Source of the DNA: Microbacterium sp. K24 | GTDB taxonomy: Bacteria > Actinomycetota > Actinomycetes > Actinomycetales > Microbacteriaceae | Direction of reading: 5' to 3' | Assembly (NCBI RefSeq): GCF_004794465.1 | Contig: NZ_SSDJ01000138.1 | Coordinates: 124,001-188,000, forward strand | DNA: 64,000 nt | Shown here: one piece after another, positions 48,162 to 57,510 of the stretch | Layout of the letters: the number at the start of each line of letters is the position of its first letter | Position numbering within the stretch: position 1 is the stretch's first letter | Translations under genes and position numbers: made by a program | The notes under the pieces: generated by a model | Told to the model about the DNA's origin: nothing | What the model saw: only the letters and a program-made list of their open reading frames with translations | The model's database searches: none

Positions 48162-49079
48162 GTGGAACTCCATCAGTTGCAGATACTGCGCGAGCTGCGT
48201 GCGCTCGGAAGCGTCACCGCCGTGGCCGAGGCCCTGCGTGTGACCCCCTCGGCGGTGTCGCAGCACCTGTCCGCGCTGCAGCGCGGCTTCCGTACGCCGC
48301 TCACGCGCAGAGAAGGCAGGACACTCGTGCTCACCCCCGCCGGGGAGGTGCTCGCTGCCGCCGGGGCCGAGGCGATCGATGCGATGGCGGCGGCGAGGAA
48401 CGCGCTCGACGAGTTCGAGACCACGGTGACCGGTGTCGTGAGCCTCAGCGGGTTCCACAGCGTCGGTCAGGCCCTGTTCGGGCCGCTGCTGCGCGAGCTC
48501 TCCGCGACGCCCGACGCCCCGACCGTCCAGCTGACCGACGAAGACGTCGCGCAGAGCGAGTTCCCCGGCCTCACATCCCGCTACGATCTCGTGCTGGCGC
48601 ACCGGATGGAGCATTCGGATCCGTGGCCCGCGCAGGGCGTGCGCAGTCTGACACTCGTCCGCGAGCCGCTCGACGTCGCCGTTCCGGCATCCCACCCGCT
48701 CGCGTCCCGTACGAGCCTCGCTCCGCGCGACGTCGCCGGCGAGCGGTGGGTGACCAGTCGCGTCGGGTACTCCCCCGACGACGTGCTGCGTGCCGTGTCG
48801 GCGGTCGCGAGACGTCCCATCGAGGTGCATCACCGCATCAACGACTATGGCGCCGTCTCCGCCGTCGTCGCGGCGGGCGGCGTGCTCGGGATGCTGCCCC
48901 GGTTCACGTCCCGAGGAGTCGATGACCGCGACATCGTCCGCGTTCCGCTGCGGGGCGTCAGCACCCATCGGATGATCGACCTGCTCGCCCGGCCCGAGAA
49001 CCTGCGGCGTCGATCGGTCCGACTCACCGTCGATGCGCTGCAGCGGGTGATGACGCGCCTGAGCGAATCCCCGACCTGA
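48162..49079 (+). CDS. LysR family transcriptional regulator
   Basis: A 305-residue LTTR. The N-terminal HTH (residues 1-60) has [39 protein letters not shown], and a periplasmic-binding-like effector domain starts near residue 90. It is divergent from tdh-kbl, so control of threonine degradation is the natural guess. The GTG start has a TAAACT box 6 nt upstream and no Shine-Dalgarno sequence. It ends 32 nt before the M3 peptidase gene. Confidence 0.9.
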   Translation: MELHQLQILRELRALGSVTAVAEALRVTPSAVSQHLSALQRGFRTPLTRREGRTLVLTPAGEVLAAAGAEAIDAMAAARNALDEFETTVTGVVSLSGFHSVGQALFGPLLRELSATPDAPTVQLTDEDVAQSEFPGLTSRYDLVLAHRMEHSDPWPAQGVRSLTLVREPLDVAVPASHPLASRTSLAPRDVAGERWVTSRVGYSPDDVLRAVSAVARRPIEVHHRINDYGAVSAVVAAGGVLGMLPRFTSRGVDDRDIVRVPLRGVSTHRMIDLLARPENLRRRSVRLTVDALQRVMTRLSESPT

Positions 49080-49099
49080 TCGCGGCAGCCTCCGATGGC

Positions 49100-49105
49100 T
49101 AGGCT
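49100..49105 (+). promoter_or_regulatory. Putative -10 box of leaderless M3 peptidase gene
   Basis: TAGGCT, 6 nt before ATG 49112; same hexamer and spacing as at the pabB-like and DUF4031 genes. Confidence 0.45.
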
Positions 49106-49111
49106 CGGAGC

Positions 49112-51163
49112 ATGACCGACGCCTCGAACCCGCTCCTCCAGCCGTCCTCGCTCCCCTACGGCCTCCCGGACTACAGCGCGATCCGTCCCGAGCACTATCT
49201 GCCGGCCTTTCGGGCGGCTTTCGAGGAGCACCTCCGCGAGGTCTCCCGGATCACGATGGTGCGCTCGATGCCGACCTTCGAGAACACCATCGAGGCCCTC
49301 GAGCGCTCGGGCGAACTGCTCGATCGGGTGTCGCACGCGTTCTACACCGTCAGCTCCGCAGACGCGACTCCCGCGATCCAGGCCGTCGACGAGCACCTCG
49401 CTCCCCTGATGGCCGCCCACCAGGATGCTGTCGCTCTGGACAGTGCGCTGTACTGGCGGGTGCAGCAGGTCCACGATCAGCTCGATCATCTCGACCTCGA
49501 CGCCGAGCAGCGATACCTCGTGGAACGCCACCATCGTGAGATGACTCACGCCGGCGCGGCGCTCGACGACGAGGCCAAGGCCCGCCTCACGCTCCTCAAC
49601 CAGCAGCTCTCCACCCTCAGCAACACGTTCGAGCGGAACCTGCTGAACGACACGAACGACCTGGCCGTGGTGTTCGACTCGGCGGCCGAGCTCGAGGGCC
49701 TGAGCGCGGGCGAGCTCTCCGCGGCGGCGCGCGCGGCAGAGGATCGCGGGCTGCAGGGCAAGCTCCTGATCGCCCTGCCGCTCTTCACCGGTCACCCGTA
49801 TCTGGCCCAGCTGCGCGATCGGGAGTCGCGGCGGCGCATCCTGGCAGCATCCCGGGCACGCGCCTCGAGGGACAACGCGAACGACAACCGTCCGGTGCTC
49901 GTCGAGATCGTCCGCCTCCGCGCGGAGCGCGCTCGGCTGCTCGGGTACTCGTCGCATGCCGCCTACGTCACCGCCGATGAGACCGCCGGGAGCCCGGAGG
50001 CCGTCGAGCGGATGCTGCGCCAGCTCGCTGCCCCCGCTGCACGCAACGCCAGGGCGGAGCGCGAGGCGCTCCAGGCGATCGTCGATGAGACCGAGAAGGC
50101 ACCGTTCCCGATCGAGGCGCACGACTGGGCGTACTACACCGAGAAGGTCCGCAGCGCCCGCTACGACATCGATTCCGGTGCCCTCCGCCCGTGGTTCGAG
50201 GCGGAGCGAGTGCTGCAGGACGGCGTCTTCTTCGCCGCCACCCGGCTCTACGGGGTGACGTTCACCGAACGGGTCGACCTCGTCGCCTACCACCCCGGTG
50301 CGCGCGTGTTCGAGGTCAGCAACGCCGATGGCAGCCGCCTCGGCCTGTACATCCTCGACCTCTACACCCGCGACTCGAAGCGCGGCGGGGCCTGGATGAA
50401 TCCGATCGTCAGCCAGTCGCGCCTGCGGGGAACGGCCCCGGTCGTCGTCAACAACCTGAACGTGCCTCTTCCCGGCGACGGAGAGCCGACACTGCTCACA
50501 CTCGATGAGGTCACGACGCTGTTCCACGAGTTCGGGCACGCACTGCACGGACTCTTCGCCGAGGTCACCTACCCGCATTTCGCCGGCACCAACGTGTTCC
50601 GGGACTTCGTCGAGTTCCCGAGCCAGGTGAACGAGATGTGGATCCTGTGGCCCGAGGTCCTCGACAACTACGCCCGGCACTTCGAGACCGGGGAGCCGCT
50701 CGATCCCGCGATCGTGGAACGTCTGCGCGCGACCGAGACGTTCGATCAGGGGCATGCCACGAGCGAGTATCTGGCTGCCGCCTGGCTGGATCAGGCATGG
50801 CACCGGATCGACACGCACACGGAGATCGACGACGTGCCCGCCTTCGAGGCAGCGGCTCTGGCCGACATCGGTCTCGACGAACCGGCGGTCCCCACGCGGT
50901 ACTCGTCGACCTACTTCGCGCACGTGTTCTCGGGCGGATACAGCGCCGGGTACTACTCCTACATCTGGAGCGAGGTGCTCGACGCCGACACGGTCGACTG
51001 GTTCCGCGAGAACGACGGCCTCACGCGCGAGAACGGCGACCGTTTCCGGGATCGGCTCCTCGGCGTCGGCGGATCGAAGGACCCGCTCGAGGCCTACCGC
51101 GACTTCCGAGGACGCGACGCCGAGATCGCGCCTCTTCTGAAGCGACGCGGCCTCGAGGCCTGA
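49112..51163 (+). CDS. M3 family metallopeptidase (peptidyl-dipeptidase Dcp / oligopeptidase A type)
   Basis: A 683-residue thimet-type zinc oligopeptidase. The zinc motif HEFGHALHG is at residues 472-480, and the third ligand Glu lies in the [12 protein letters not shown] segment near 500-511. A C-terminal [21 protein letters not shown] element with substrate-binding Tyr and Gly residues is typical of Dcp. No signal peptide is present, so it works in the cytoplasm on imported or degraded peptides. It probably complements the two Dpp-type uptake systems. ATG 49112 has a TAGGCT box 6 nt upstream. The gene is convergent with clpX, 29 nt apart. Confidence 0.93.
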   Translation: MTDASNPLLQPSSLPYGLPDYSAIRPEHYLPAFRAAFEEHLREVSRITMVRSMPTFENTIEALERSGELLDRVSHAFYTVSSADATPAIQAVDEHLAPLMAAHQDAVALDSALYWRVQQVHDQLDHLDLDAEQRYLVERHHREMTHAGAALDDEAKARLTLLNQQLSTLSNTFERNLLNDTNDLAVVFDSAAELEGLSAGELSAAARAAEDRGLQGKLLIALPLFTGHPYLAQLRDRESRRRILAASRARASRDNANDNRPVLVEIVRLRAERARLLGYSSHAAYVTADETAGSPEAVERMLRQLAAPAARNARAEREALQAIVDETEKAPFPIEAHDWAYYTEKVRSARYDIDSGALRPWFEAERVLQDGVFFAATRLYGVTFTERVDLVAYHPGARVFEVSNADGSRLGLYILDLYTRDSKRGGAWMNPIVSQSRLRGTAPVVVNNLNVPLPGDGEPTLLTLDEVTTLFHEFGHALHGLFAEVTYPHFAGTNVFRDFVEFPSQVNEMWILWPEVLDNYARHFETGEPLDPAIVERLRATETFDQGHATSEYLAAAWLDQAWHRIDTHTEIDDVPAFEAAALADIGLDEPAVPTRYSSTYFAHVFSGGYSAGYYSYIWSEVLDADTVDWFRENDGLTRENGDRFRDRLLGVGGSKDPLEAYRDFRGRDAEIAPLLKRRGLEA

Positions 51164-51192
51164 GGCGACACGTCACTCAGTACTGATCCGCG

Positions 51193-52461
51193 TCACGCGC
51201 TCTTGCGCTTGCGCTCCATCACGATGGTGGGCGGCGCACCCTCGTCGACGGCGGCGCGGGTCACGATGACCTTCGCGACGTCTTCGGCGGACGGGATCTC
51301 GAACATGATCGGACCGAGCACGTCTTCGAGGATCGCACGGAGCCCACGGGCACCCGTCTTCCGTTCGACGGCGAGGTCGGCGATCGAGCGCAGGGCCTCT
51401 TCGTCGAACTCGAGCTGGACGCCGTCGAGCTCGAACATGCGCTGGTACTGCTTCACGAGGGCGTTGCGGGGACCGGTGAGGATCTCCATCAGCGCATCCT
51501 GATCCAGCGGCGACACGTTCGTGACGACGGGCAGACGACCGATGAACTCGGGGATCAGTCCGAACTTGTGCAGGTCTTCCGGCAGCACCTCGCTGAAGAG
51601 GTCGAGATCCTTGGTCTTGTCGTGGAGCGGAGCGCCGAACCCGACACCGTGCTTGCCGACCCGCGACGAGACGATGTCTTCGAGACCGGCGAACGCTCCG
51701 GCGACGATGAACAGCACATTCGTCGTGTCGATCTGAAGGAACTCCTGATGCGGGTGCTTGCGCCCGCCCTGCGGCGGGACCGAGGCGACCGTGCCCTCGA
51801 TGATCTTCAGCAGCGCCTGCTGCACGCCCTCACCCGACACGTCGCGCGTGATCGACGGGTTCTCGGCCTTGCGGGCGATCTTGTCGACCTCGTCGATGTA
51901 GATGATGCCCTGCTCGGCGCGCTTGACGTCGTAGTCGGCGGCCTGGATCAGCTTGAGCAGGATGTTCTCGACGTCTTCACCGACGTACCCGGCCTCGGTG
52001 AGCGCCGTGGCGTCGGCGACCGCGAACGGCACATTGAGGCGCTTCGCGAGCGTCTGCGCGAGGTACGTCTTGCCGCAGCCCGTCGGTCCGATGAGGAGAA
52101 TATTGCTCTTCGCGATCTCCACCTCTTCGGCCTTCTGCTCGGCCGTCTGCAGAGTGCCGTGCGCGCGGACGCGCTTGTAGTGGTTGTACACGGCGACGGC
52201 CAGAGCGCGCTTCGCAGGCTCCTGGCCGACCACATACTCCTCGAGGAACGAGAAGATCTCGCGCGGCTTCGGCAGCTCGAACTCGGCGACGCCTTCGGCG
52301 GACGACTCCGCCATGCGCTCCTCGATGATCTCGTTGCACAGCTCGACGCACTCGTCGCAGATGTACACACCGGGGCCAGCGATGAGCTGCTGCACCTGCT
52401 TCTGGCTCTTTCCGCAGAACGAGCACTTGAACAGGTCAGCGCTTTCACCGATACGGGCCAT
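51193..52461 (-). CDS. clpX: ATP-dependent Clp protease ATP-binding subunit ClpX
   Basis: A 422-residue AAA+ unfoldase that feeds substrates to ClpP. The N-terminal C4 zinc finger has Cys13, 16, 35 and 38 ([17 protein letters not shown]). Walker [11 protein letters not shown] is near residues 124-133, Walker [13 protein letters not shown] near 187-198, the IGF-type loop region is represented by [14 protein letters not shown] and sensor 2 by [13 protein letters not shown] 52461 follows AGGAGG. ClpX lies about 5 kb from clpP1-clpP2, with a deoxyribose cluster in between. Confidence 0.97.
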   Translation of the reverse strand: MARIGESADLFKCSFCGKSQKQVQQLIAGPGVYICDECVELCNEIIEERMAESSAEGVAEFELPKPREIFSFLEEYVVGQEPAKRALAVAVYNHYKRVRAHGTLQTAEQKAEEVEIAKSNILLIGPTGCGKTYLAQTLAKRLNVPFAVADATALTEAGYVGEDVENILLKLIQAADYDVKRAEQGIIYIDEVDKIARKAENPSITRDVSGEGVQQALLKIIEGTVASVPPQGGRKHPHQEFLQIDTTNVLFIVAGAFAGLEDIVSSRVGKHGVGFGAPLHDKTKDLDLFSEVLPEDLHKFGLIPEFIGRLPVVTNVSPLDQDALMEILTGPRNALVKQYQRMFELDGVQLEFDEEALRSIADLAVERKTGARGLRAILEDVLGPIMFEIPSAEDVAKVIVTRAAVDEGAPPTIVMERKRKSA

Positions 52462-52569
52462 GCGCGTCCTCCTATGGGGGATCCAGAGATCGTCCTTCGA
52501 GCCTAACCTCTGCGTGCGACACAGGGCCGCATTGGCGCGTACCGGTCTGGCAACGAGCCGGAACGGCAA

Positions 52570-52605
52570 GAGGCCGGGTGCGCAGTCGCCTGCGCACCCG
52601 GCCTC
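52570..52605 (-). terminator. Strong hairpin terminator
   Basis: A 16-bp perfect stem GAGGCCGGGTGCGCAG / CTGCGCACCCGGCCTC with a TCGC loop and TTGCCG on the reverse strand after it. It lies just beyond the relic ALDH gene end (stop at 52619), so it was probably the original terminator of the ALDH operon. Confidence 0.8.
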
Positions 52606-52618
52606 CGATGGTCTCGGT

Positions 52619-52660
52619 TCAGACCATGCTCTTCGTGTGCCAGACGGTTATGACGGGCTC
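52619..52660 (-). pseudogene. Relic 3' end of an aldehyde dehydrogenase-like gene
   Basis: Read on the reverse strand, this segment encodes ...[12 protein letters not shown] followed by TGA. The intact short ALDH gene 0.5 kb upstream ends ...EVKTVWHTKSLV and TGA. The 14 bp CTCTTCGTGTGCCA (52629-52642) are identical to 53132-53145 and flanking bases remain similar. It is therefore a second copy of the gene's end, separated by the DUF4304 gene. It overlaps the last codons of the DUF4304 frame. The upstream limit cannot be fixed. Confidence 0.65.
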
Positions 52661-53100
52661 GGCTCGCTCGTCATCCGCGACATCATCGCGGGTAGCACGA
52701 CGTCTACGATCAGGTCGGTGAGTTCAACCGCCAACTGACGTCGGCGAGTACCACGATTGTCTAGCTCCCACCAATGATGGTCGCCGTCGATCAGTTGCCC
52801 TGCGCGCACCTGCCAGAACTGGCCAGCGCGCCCATAGTGAGTATTCGGAGAAGGTTTGGCTGGATACTGCCTCTCCACACGCTCCGCGTTCCACACCGCC
52901 TTGGGGATGACCTGAACGTTGATCGTCAGTTTCGAGAGCGTGCTGGTGCTCGCGGTGGACGTCTGAAAACCGATTTGGGCGAACCAATCCGGGTCCGGAA
53001 TCGCGAATGACCGCTCTGTTCCGCGGAAGCCCGCGGCACGGAGGATCGGAGCGATATCCTCACGGAGCAGACATCGAACCTGGTCCTGAGCAGTCGTCAT
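52648..53100 (-). CDS. DUF4304 domain protein, probably inserted
   Basis: A 150-residue protein resembling DUF4304: LREDIAPILRAAGFRGTERSFAIPDPDWFAQIGFQ at residues 15-49, then TLSKLTINVQVIPKAVW and a TRRRQLAVELTDLI-type C-terminus. The function of DUF4304 is unknown; members are often found in mobile or polymorphic immunity-like contexts. ATG 53100 follows TTGGAGG at good spacing; the TTG-started extension to 53115 is not needed. Base composition is clearly less GC-rich than its neighbours, and copies of the ALDH gene end lie on both sides, so it looks horizontally acquired. Confidence 0.7.
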   Translation of the reverse strand: MTTAQDQVRCLLREDIAPILRAAGFRGTERSFAIPDPDWFAQIGFQTSTASTSTLSKLTINVQVIPKAVWNAERVERQYPAKPSPNTHYGRAGQFWQVRAGQLIDGDHHWWELDNRGTRRRQLAVELTDLIVDVVLPAMMSRMTSEPSPS

Positions 53101-53121
53101 CGGAGCGTCCTCCAACTCATA

Positions 53122-53973
53122 TCAAACAAGACTCTTCGTGTGCCACACCGTCTTGACCTCGGTGAAGGCACCGATGCGCTCGGGCGAGGCGACGACCTCT
53201 CCCGGTGCGATCACGCGCTTCAGCGTCTCCGCCGCGGCGATCTGCATGTCGACCCAGTCCAGGTCGCCGGCACCCGCGAGGTCGAGCGCATTCACATCCT
53301 GGTGCGAGGCGAGCCACGGAGCGACCTCCGCCGGCGACCCGGTGAGCACGTTGACGACTCCCCCGGGCACGTCGCTCGTCGCCAGCACCTCGGCGAGGCT
53401 GATCGCAGACAGCGGATGCTGCTCGCTGGCGATCACGACGACGGTGTTCCCGGCGACCAGCGCCGGGGCGACCACCGAGACGAGCCCGAGGAGCGCGGAG
53501 TCCTGCGGCGCCACGATCGCGACGACGCCGGTCGGCTCCGGCACGGAGATGTTGAAGTACGGTCCTGACACGGGGTTCGCGTTGCCCGCGACCTGCGCGT
53601 ACTTGTCGCACCACCCGGCGTACCAGACCCAGAGGTCGATCGCCGCGTCGACCTGCGCGGCGGCCGCGGAGGACGAGCCGCCCTCCTGCGACACGATCTC
53701 GTCGATGAACTGCGCACGACGGCCCTCGAGCACCTCGGCCACCCGGTACAGCACCTGACCGCGGTTGTACGCGGTCGCTCCTGACCAGCCCTTCACGGCG
53801 GCACGTGCGGCGACGACCGCATCGCGGGCATCCTTGCGCGAGCCCTTCGCGGCGTTGGCGAGGAACGCGCCCTTCGGCGAGAACACCTCGTAGGTGCGGC
53901 CCGACTCGCTGCGCGGGAACGCCCCGCCGATCGCGAGCTTGTACGTCTTCGGAACGCTCAGACGCTTGCTCAT
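53122..53973 (-). CDS. Short aldehyde dehydrogenase-like protein lacking the catalytic domain
   Basis: A 283-residue ALDH-superfamily protein. It keeps the N-terminal NAD-binding part (residues 30-240: IGGAFPRSESGRTYEVFSP, EPTGVVAIVAP, VAPALVAGNTVVV, VPGGVVNVLTG) but jumps from the region before the ELGGK loop to the extreme C-terminus (FTEVKTVWHTKSLV). The catalytic Cys and Glu are absent. The open frame, ATGA overlap with the full-length ALDH and normal codon use argue against a pseudogene. I recall similar half-length proteins beside deoC and ALDH in other actinobacteria. It is probably a non-catalytic partner or structural subunit of the upstream enzyme. Confidence 0.82.
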   Translation of the reverse strand: MSKRLSVPKTYKLAIGGAFPRSESGRTYEVFSPKGAFLANAAKGSRKDARDAVVAARAAVKGWSGATAYNRGQVLYRVAEVLEGRRAQFIDEIVSQEGGSSSAAAAQVDAAIDLWVWYAGWCDKYAQVAGNANPVSGPYFNISVPEPTGVVAIVAPQDSALLGLVSVVAPALVAGNTVVVIASEQHPLSAISLAEVLATSDVPGGVVNVLTGSPAEVAPWLASHQDVNALDLAGAGDLDWVDMQIAAAETLKRVIAPGEVVASPERIGAFTEVKTVWHTKSLV

Positions 53974-55412
53974 GCTGCTGCTCCCTTGAGGTAGGCGGTG
54001 AGACCCTGACGTCCGCCCTCGCGGCCGTATCCGGACTCCTTGTAGCCGCCGAACGGGCTCGACGGGTCGAAGCGGTTGAACGTGTTCGCCCAGATCACCC
54101 CGGCGCGGAGGCGGTCGGCGACGGCGAGGATGCGAGACCCCTTGTCCGACCAGATGCCGGCGGAGAGACCGTACGGCGTGTTGTTCGCCTTGGCGATCGC
54201 CTCGGCCGGTGTGCGGAAGGTCAGCACCGACAGCACCGGGCCGAAGACCTCGTCGCGGGCGATGCGGTGCGAGGCCTCGACACCGGTGAAGATCGTCGGC
54301 GCGAACCAGAACCCCTTCTCCGGAATGACGCAGTCCGCGGTCCAGCGCTCCGCGCCTTCGGCCTCGCCGATGTCGCTGAGCTCACGGATGCGCGCGAGCT
54401 GCGCCGCCGAGTTGATCGCGCCGATGTCGGTGTTCTTGTCGAGCGGATCGCCGAGGCGGAGCGTCGACAGGCGGCTCTTGAGGCGATCGATGACCTCGTC
54501 ATGGATCGACTCCTGCACCAGAAGCCGGCTGCCCGCGCAGCAGACGTGCCCCTGGTTGAAGAAGATGCCGTTCACGATGCCCTCGACCGCCTGGTCGATG
54601 GGCGCGTCGTCGAAGACGATGTTCGCCGCCTTGCCGCCGAGCTCGAGCGTGAGCTTCTTCTTCGTGCCCGCGACCGCCTTGGCGATGTCGCGGCCGACAC
54701 CGGTCGAGCCCGTGAAGGCGACCTTGTCGACGTCGGGGTGCCGCACGAGCGTCGCGCCGGTGGAGCCAGCACCCGTGATGATGTTCACGACGCCCGCAGG
54801 AAGGTCGGCCTGCTGGAGGATCTCCGCGAAGATCAGGGCCGTCAGCGGCGTGGTCTCGGCCGGCTTCAGCACGACCGTGTTGCCGGCGGCCAGGGCGGGC
54901 GCCAGCTTCCACGCGAGCATCAGGAGCGGGAAGTTCCAGGGGATGATCTGGCCTGCGACGCCGAGCGCACGCGGGTCGGCTCCGAGCCCGGCGTAGTCGA
55001 GCTTGTCGGCCCAGCCGGCGTAGTAGAAGAACCAGGAGGCGACGAGCGGAACGTCGACGTCGCGGCTCTCCTTGATCGGCTTGCCGTTGTCGAGGCTCTC
55101 AGCGACGGCGAGCTCGCGGGCGCGCTCCTGCACGAGGCGCGCGATGCGGAAGAGGTACTTGCCACGGTCACGGCCCGACATCTTCGACCAGGTCTTCTCG
55201 TAGGCGCGGCGGGCGGCAGCGACGGCGCGGTCGACGTCGTCATCGCTCGCGGTGGCGATCTCGGCGATGCGCGACTCGTCGGCGGGTGAGATGGTGCTGA
55301 AGCTCTTGCCGGAGCCGTCGACGAACTCGCCGTCGATGAACAGCCCGTAGCTGTCCTTCAGGTTCAGGATCGCCTTCGACTCCGGTGCGGGAGCGTATTC
55401 CAGGAATGACAT
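53970..55412 (-). CDS. NAD(P)-dependent aldehyde dehydrogenase of deo cluster
   Basis: A 480-residue ALDH. IIPWNFPLLMLAWKLAPALAAGNTVV lies near residues 150-175, the FTGSTGVGRDIA cofactor loop near 232-243, the general base Glu in LELGGKAANIV near 256-266, and the nucleophile in QGHVCCAGSRLLVQE near 286-300. ATG 55412 lies 12 nt after the deoC stop. In this operon it most likely oxidises the acetaldehyde made by DeoC to acetate, though other aldehydes are possible. It overlaps the short ALDH by ATGA, suggesting a heteromeric complex. Confidence 0.93.
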   Translation of the reverse strand: MSFLEYAPAPESKAILNLKDSYGLFIDGEFVDGSGKSFSTISPADESRIAEIATASDDDVDRAVAAARRAYEKTWSKMSGRDRGKYLFRIARLVQERARELAVAESLDNGKPIKESRDVDVPLVASWFFYYAGWADKLDYAGLGADPRALGVAGQIIPWNFPLLMLAWKLAPALAAGNTVVLKPAETTPLTALIFAEILQQADLPAGVVNIITGAGSTGATLVRHPDVDKVAFTGSTGVGRDIAKAVAGTKKKLTLELGGKAANIVFDDAPIDQAVEGIVNGIFFNQGHVCCAGSRLLVQESIHDEVIDRLKSRLSTLRLGDPLDKNTDIGAINSAAQLARIRELSDIGEAEGAERWTADCVIPEKGFWFAPTIFTGVEASHRIARDEVFGPVLSVLTFRTPAEAIAKANNTPYGLSAGIWSDKGSRILAVADRLRAGVIWANTFNRFDPSSPFGGYKESGYGREGGRQGLTAYLKGAAA

Positions 55413-55424
55413 GTTCGATTCCAG

Positions 55425-56426
55425 TCAGTCGATAGTGACGTAGTCGGGGCCGGAGTAGTGGCCGGAGCTGAGCTTCTGACGCTGCAGGAGCACATCGTTG
55501 AGCAGGCTCGATGCGCCGAAGCGGAACAGGTGCGGCTGCAGCCATTCCTCTCCGACGGTCTCGGCGACGGTGACGAGGTATTTGACGGCATCCTTCGATG
55601 CGCGGATGCCGCCGGCGGGCTTCACGCCGATCTTCTCACCCGTGCCCCGGTACCAGTCGCGGACCGTCTCGAGCATCAGGAGCGTCGTCGGAAGGGTGGC
55701 CGCGGGCTGCACCTTGCCTGTCGAGGTCTTGATGAAGTCGCCGCCGGCGAGGATGCCGAGCCAGGAGGCGCGCTTGATGTTGTCGTAGGTGTTGAGCTCG
55801 CCGGTCTCGAGGATGACCTTGAGCGAGGCGTACGATCCGTCCTCACGACGGCAGGCTTCCTTCACCTGCGCGATCTGGTCGAACACGAGACCGTAGCGCC
55901 CCGACAGGAATGCTCCGCGATCGATCACCATGTCGATCTCGTCCGCACCCGCTGCGACCGCCTCGGCGGTGTCCGCGAGCTTGATCGCGAGCGACGAGCG
56001 ACCGCTCGGGAAGGCCGTGGCGACGGCGGCGACCGAGATCAGACCATCATCCGGGTCTCCGTGCAGGGCGCCGAGCGCGGTGACCGCGTCGCCGACCATG
56101 TCGCCGTACACGCAGACGGCGGCGACGCGCGGCGTCGACGGGTCGGCGGCATCCGGGTTCTTCGCCTTCGCGACCAGTGAGCGCACCTTGCCCGGGGTGT
56201 CTGCACCCTCGAGCGTGGTGAGGTCGATCAGCTTGATGATCGTGTCGAGCGCCCACGCCTTCGACGTGGTCTTGATCGATCGCGTGCCGAGCCCGGCAGC
56301 GCGCTGCTCGAGCCCCACCGCGTCGACGCCCGGAAGGCCGTGCAGGAAGCGCCGGAGGGTGGCGTCGTCCGGCTCACCGCCGAGAACGTCCACCGCCGTC
56401 CTGCGGCTGAGTTCTTTGGTCGTCAC
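55425..56426 (-). CDS. deoC: Deoxyribose-phosphate aldolase
   Basis: A 333-residue class I aldolase that splits 2-deoxyribose-5-phosphate into glyceraldehyde-3-phosphate and acetaldehyde. A TIM-barrel with Schiff-base Lys233 in AGGDFIKTSTGKV and the second conserved Lys in GVKPAGGIR near 259. The acid segment is ADEIDMVIDRG near 161-171. It is about 80 residues longer than E. coli-type short DeoC, mainly at the N-terminus. GTG 56426 overlaps the regulator stop (TGA inside GTGA), so the cluster is co-translated. Confidence 0.95.
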   Translation of the reverse strand: MTTKELSRRTAVDVLGGEPDDATLRRFLHGLPGVDAVGLEQRAAGLGTRSIKTTSKAWALDTIIKLIDLTTLEGADTPGKVRSLVAKAKNPDAADPSTPRVAAVCVYGDMVGDAVTALGALHGDPDDGLISVAAVATAFPSGRSSLAIKLADTAEAVAAGADEIDMVIDRGAFLSGRYGLVFDQIAQVKEACRREDGSYASLKVILETGELNTYDNIKRASWLGILAGGDFIKTSTGKVQPAATLPTTLLMLETVRDWYRGTGEKIGVKPAGGIRASKDAVKYLVTVAETVGEEWLQPHLFRFGASSLLNDVLLQRQKLSSGHYSGPDYVTID

Positions 56427-57358
56427 TGTTCCTCCAACAATGCTCGTGCTGTGGTCTCATCGGTCACCAGAACGCCGCACAGGCCGCTGGTCACGACTGT
56501 GCGGGCGATGTCGTGCTTGGCCGGGCCCGCGGTGACGAAGATCGCCCGCTTGGCCCCGCGCAGCGTGTCGAGCGAGACGCCGACCGTGCGCGCGTCCAGC
56601 TGCGAGTCGACGATGTTGCCCTCGGCGTCGACGTAGCGCCCGAGGACGTCGCCGACGGCGCCGCGACGTGCGAGCTCTTCGACGTCCTCAGCAGTGAGGT
56701 AGCCGTTCTCGACATGGGCGGATGTCGCGTCGCAGGGCCCTGCGGTGAACAGGAAGGCCTGCGCCTCTGCGGCCTCTTCGAGGATCGCCGCGACGGTGCG
56801 GTCCGCCTCGATGGCCTGCTTCGTCTCGACGCGCTCGAGGATCGCCGGACTCGGCAGCAGCGACACATGGCCGGAGGCCCGTTGCGCGATCGTCACGGCG
56901 AGTCCGGCCGCACCGCCGGAGCGGCGGTTGAGGCTGACGCCGCCGTTCAGCTGCACGACGGTGACGCCGTTCGCCCAGCCGTCGGGCAACGCCTCCGCGA
57001 CCGCCCGCAGCGTGCGCCCCCAGCTCACGCCGAGCGTGCGCGGTGCGGGCCGAAGAGCGGCGAGAAAGTCTGCGGCCGCCTGAGCGACGCGTTCGAGCGT
57101 GCCGTCATCGCCATCGGGAGCGGGCACGACGACGGCATCCGCCAGACCGAACCGCTCGACGAGCAGACGCTCGAGTCCCAGCCGTCGGGCGCGCGGATGC
57201 ACGATCTCGATGCGGACGATGCCGCGTTCGCGCGCTTGGGTCAGCAGACGGCCGACCTTCCAGCGGGAGATCTTGAGGAGTCCGCCGATCTCGTCCTGTG
57301 TCTTGTCCTCGTCGTAGTACAGCTCGGCGACGCGGACCATGAGCAGATCGTCTTCCAC
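56423..57358 (-). CDS. SorC/DeoR-type sugar-phosphate-responsive regulator
   Basis: A 311-residue SorC-family regulator. The HTH is at about residues 17-42 (DKTQDEIGGLLKISRWKVGRLL), and the C-terminal sugar-binding domain has GVSWGRTL near 109-116, VVQLNGGV near 134-141 and GPAKHDIA near 277-284. It heads the deoC operon and probably responds to deoxyribose-5-phosphate, by analogy with B. subtilis DeoR. The GTG 57358 start has AGGAGG repeated upstream. A 14-bp palindrome centred on CATATG lies 55 nt before it. Confidence 0.88.
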   Translation of the reverse strand: MEDDLLMVRVAELYYDEDKTQDEIGGLLKISRWKVGRLLTQARERGIVRIEIVHPRARRLGLERLLVERFGLADAVVVPAPDGDDGTLERVAQAAADFLAALRPAPRTLGVSWGRTLRAVAEALPDGWANGVTVVQLNGGVSLNRRSGGAAGLAVTIAQRASGHVSLLPSPAILERVETKQAIEADRTVAAILEEAAEAQAFLFTAGPCDATSAHVENGYLTAEDVEELARRGAVGDVLGRYVDAEGNIVDSQLDARTVGVSLDTLRGAKRAIFVTAGPAKHDIARTVVTSGLCGVLVTDETTARALLEEQ

Positions 57359-57412
57359 GGCATCCTCCTTCCTCCTCCAGCGTACGTCGGGATCAGCGTT
57401 CGCGCACCCTGT

Positions 57413-57426
57413 TGCTCATATGCGCA
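57413..57426. promoter_or_regulatory. Palindromic operator candidate of the deo cluster
   Basis: TGCtCATATGcGCA is an almost perfect 14-bp palindrome (TGC-N-CAT|ATG-N-GCA) in the only control region of the SorC/DeoR-type gene. It is a good candidate for the regulator's own site. No clear -35/-10 pair was assigned. Confidence 0.45.
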
Positions 57427-57459
57427 GTCCGGGCAACGCCGGTTGCACATCCGCGGGAA

Positions 57460-57497
57460 TGAGAAAAGGGCGCCCGTCGCGATGACGGGCGCCCTTC
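57460..57497 (-). terminator. Rho-independent terminator of clpP1-clpP2
   Basis: A perfect stem AAGGGCGCCCGTC / GACGGGCGCCCTT with a 5-nt loop (57466-57496), followed on the reverse strand by TTTTCTC. It lies 14 nt after the clpP2 stop and cleanly separates the clpP genes from the deo cluster. Confidence 0.9.
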
Positions 57498-57510
57498 GAT
57501 TCCGACCTGC

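Noticed and set aside
47037..48968. Possible Tdh-Kbl fusion from the long frame ending at 45858
   Set aside because: The frame upstream of 47036 is not the Tdh frame and has no Tdh motifs; the two genes simply overlap as TGATG.
53122..53973. Short ALDH as a simple truncated pseudogene
   Set aside because: The frame is intact, starts with an ATGA overlap, ends with a conserved-looking ALDH C-terminus and resembles half-length ALDH partners I recall from other actinobacteria.
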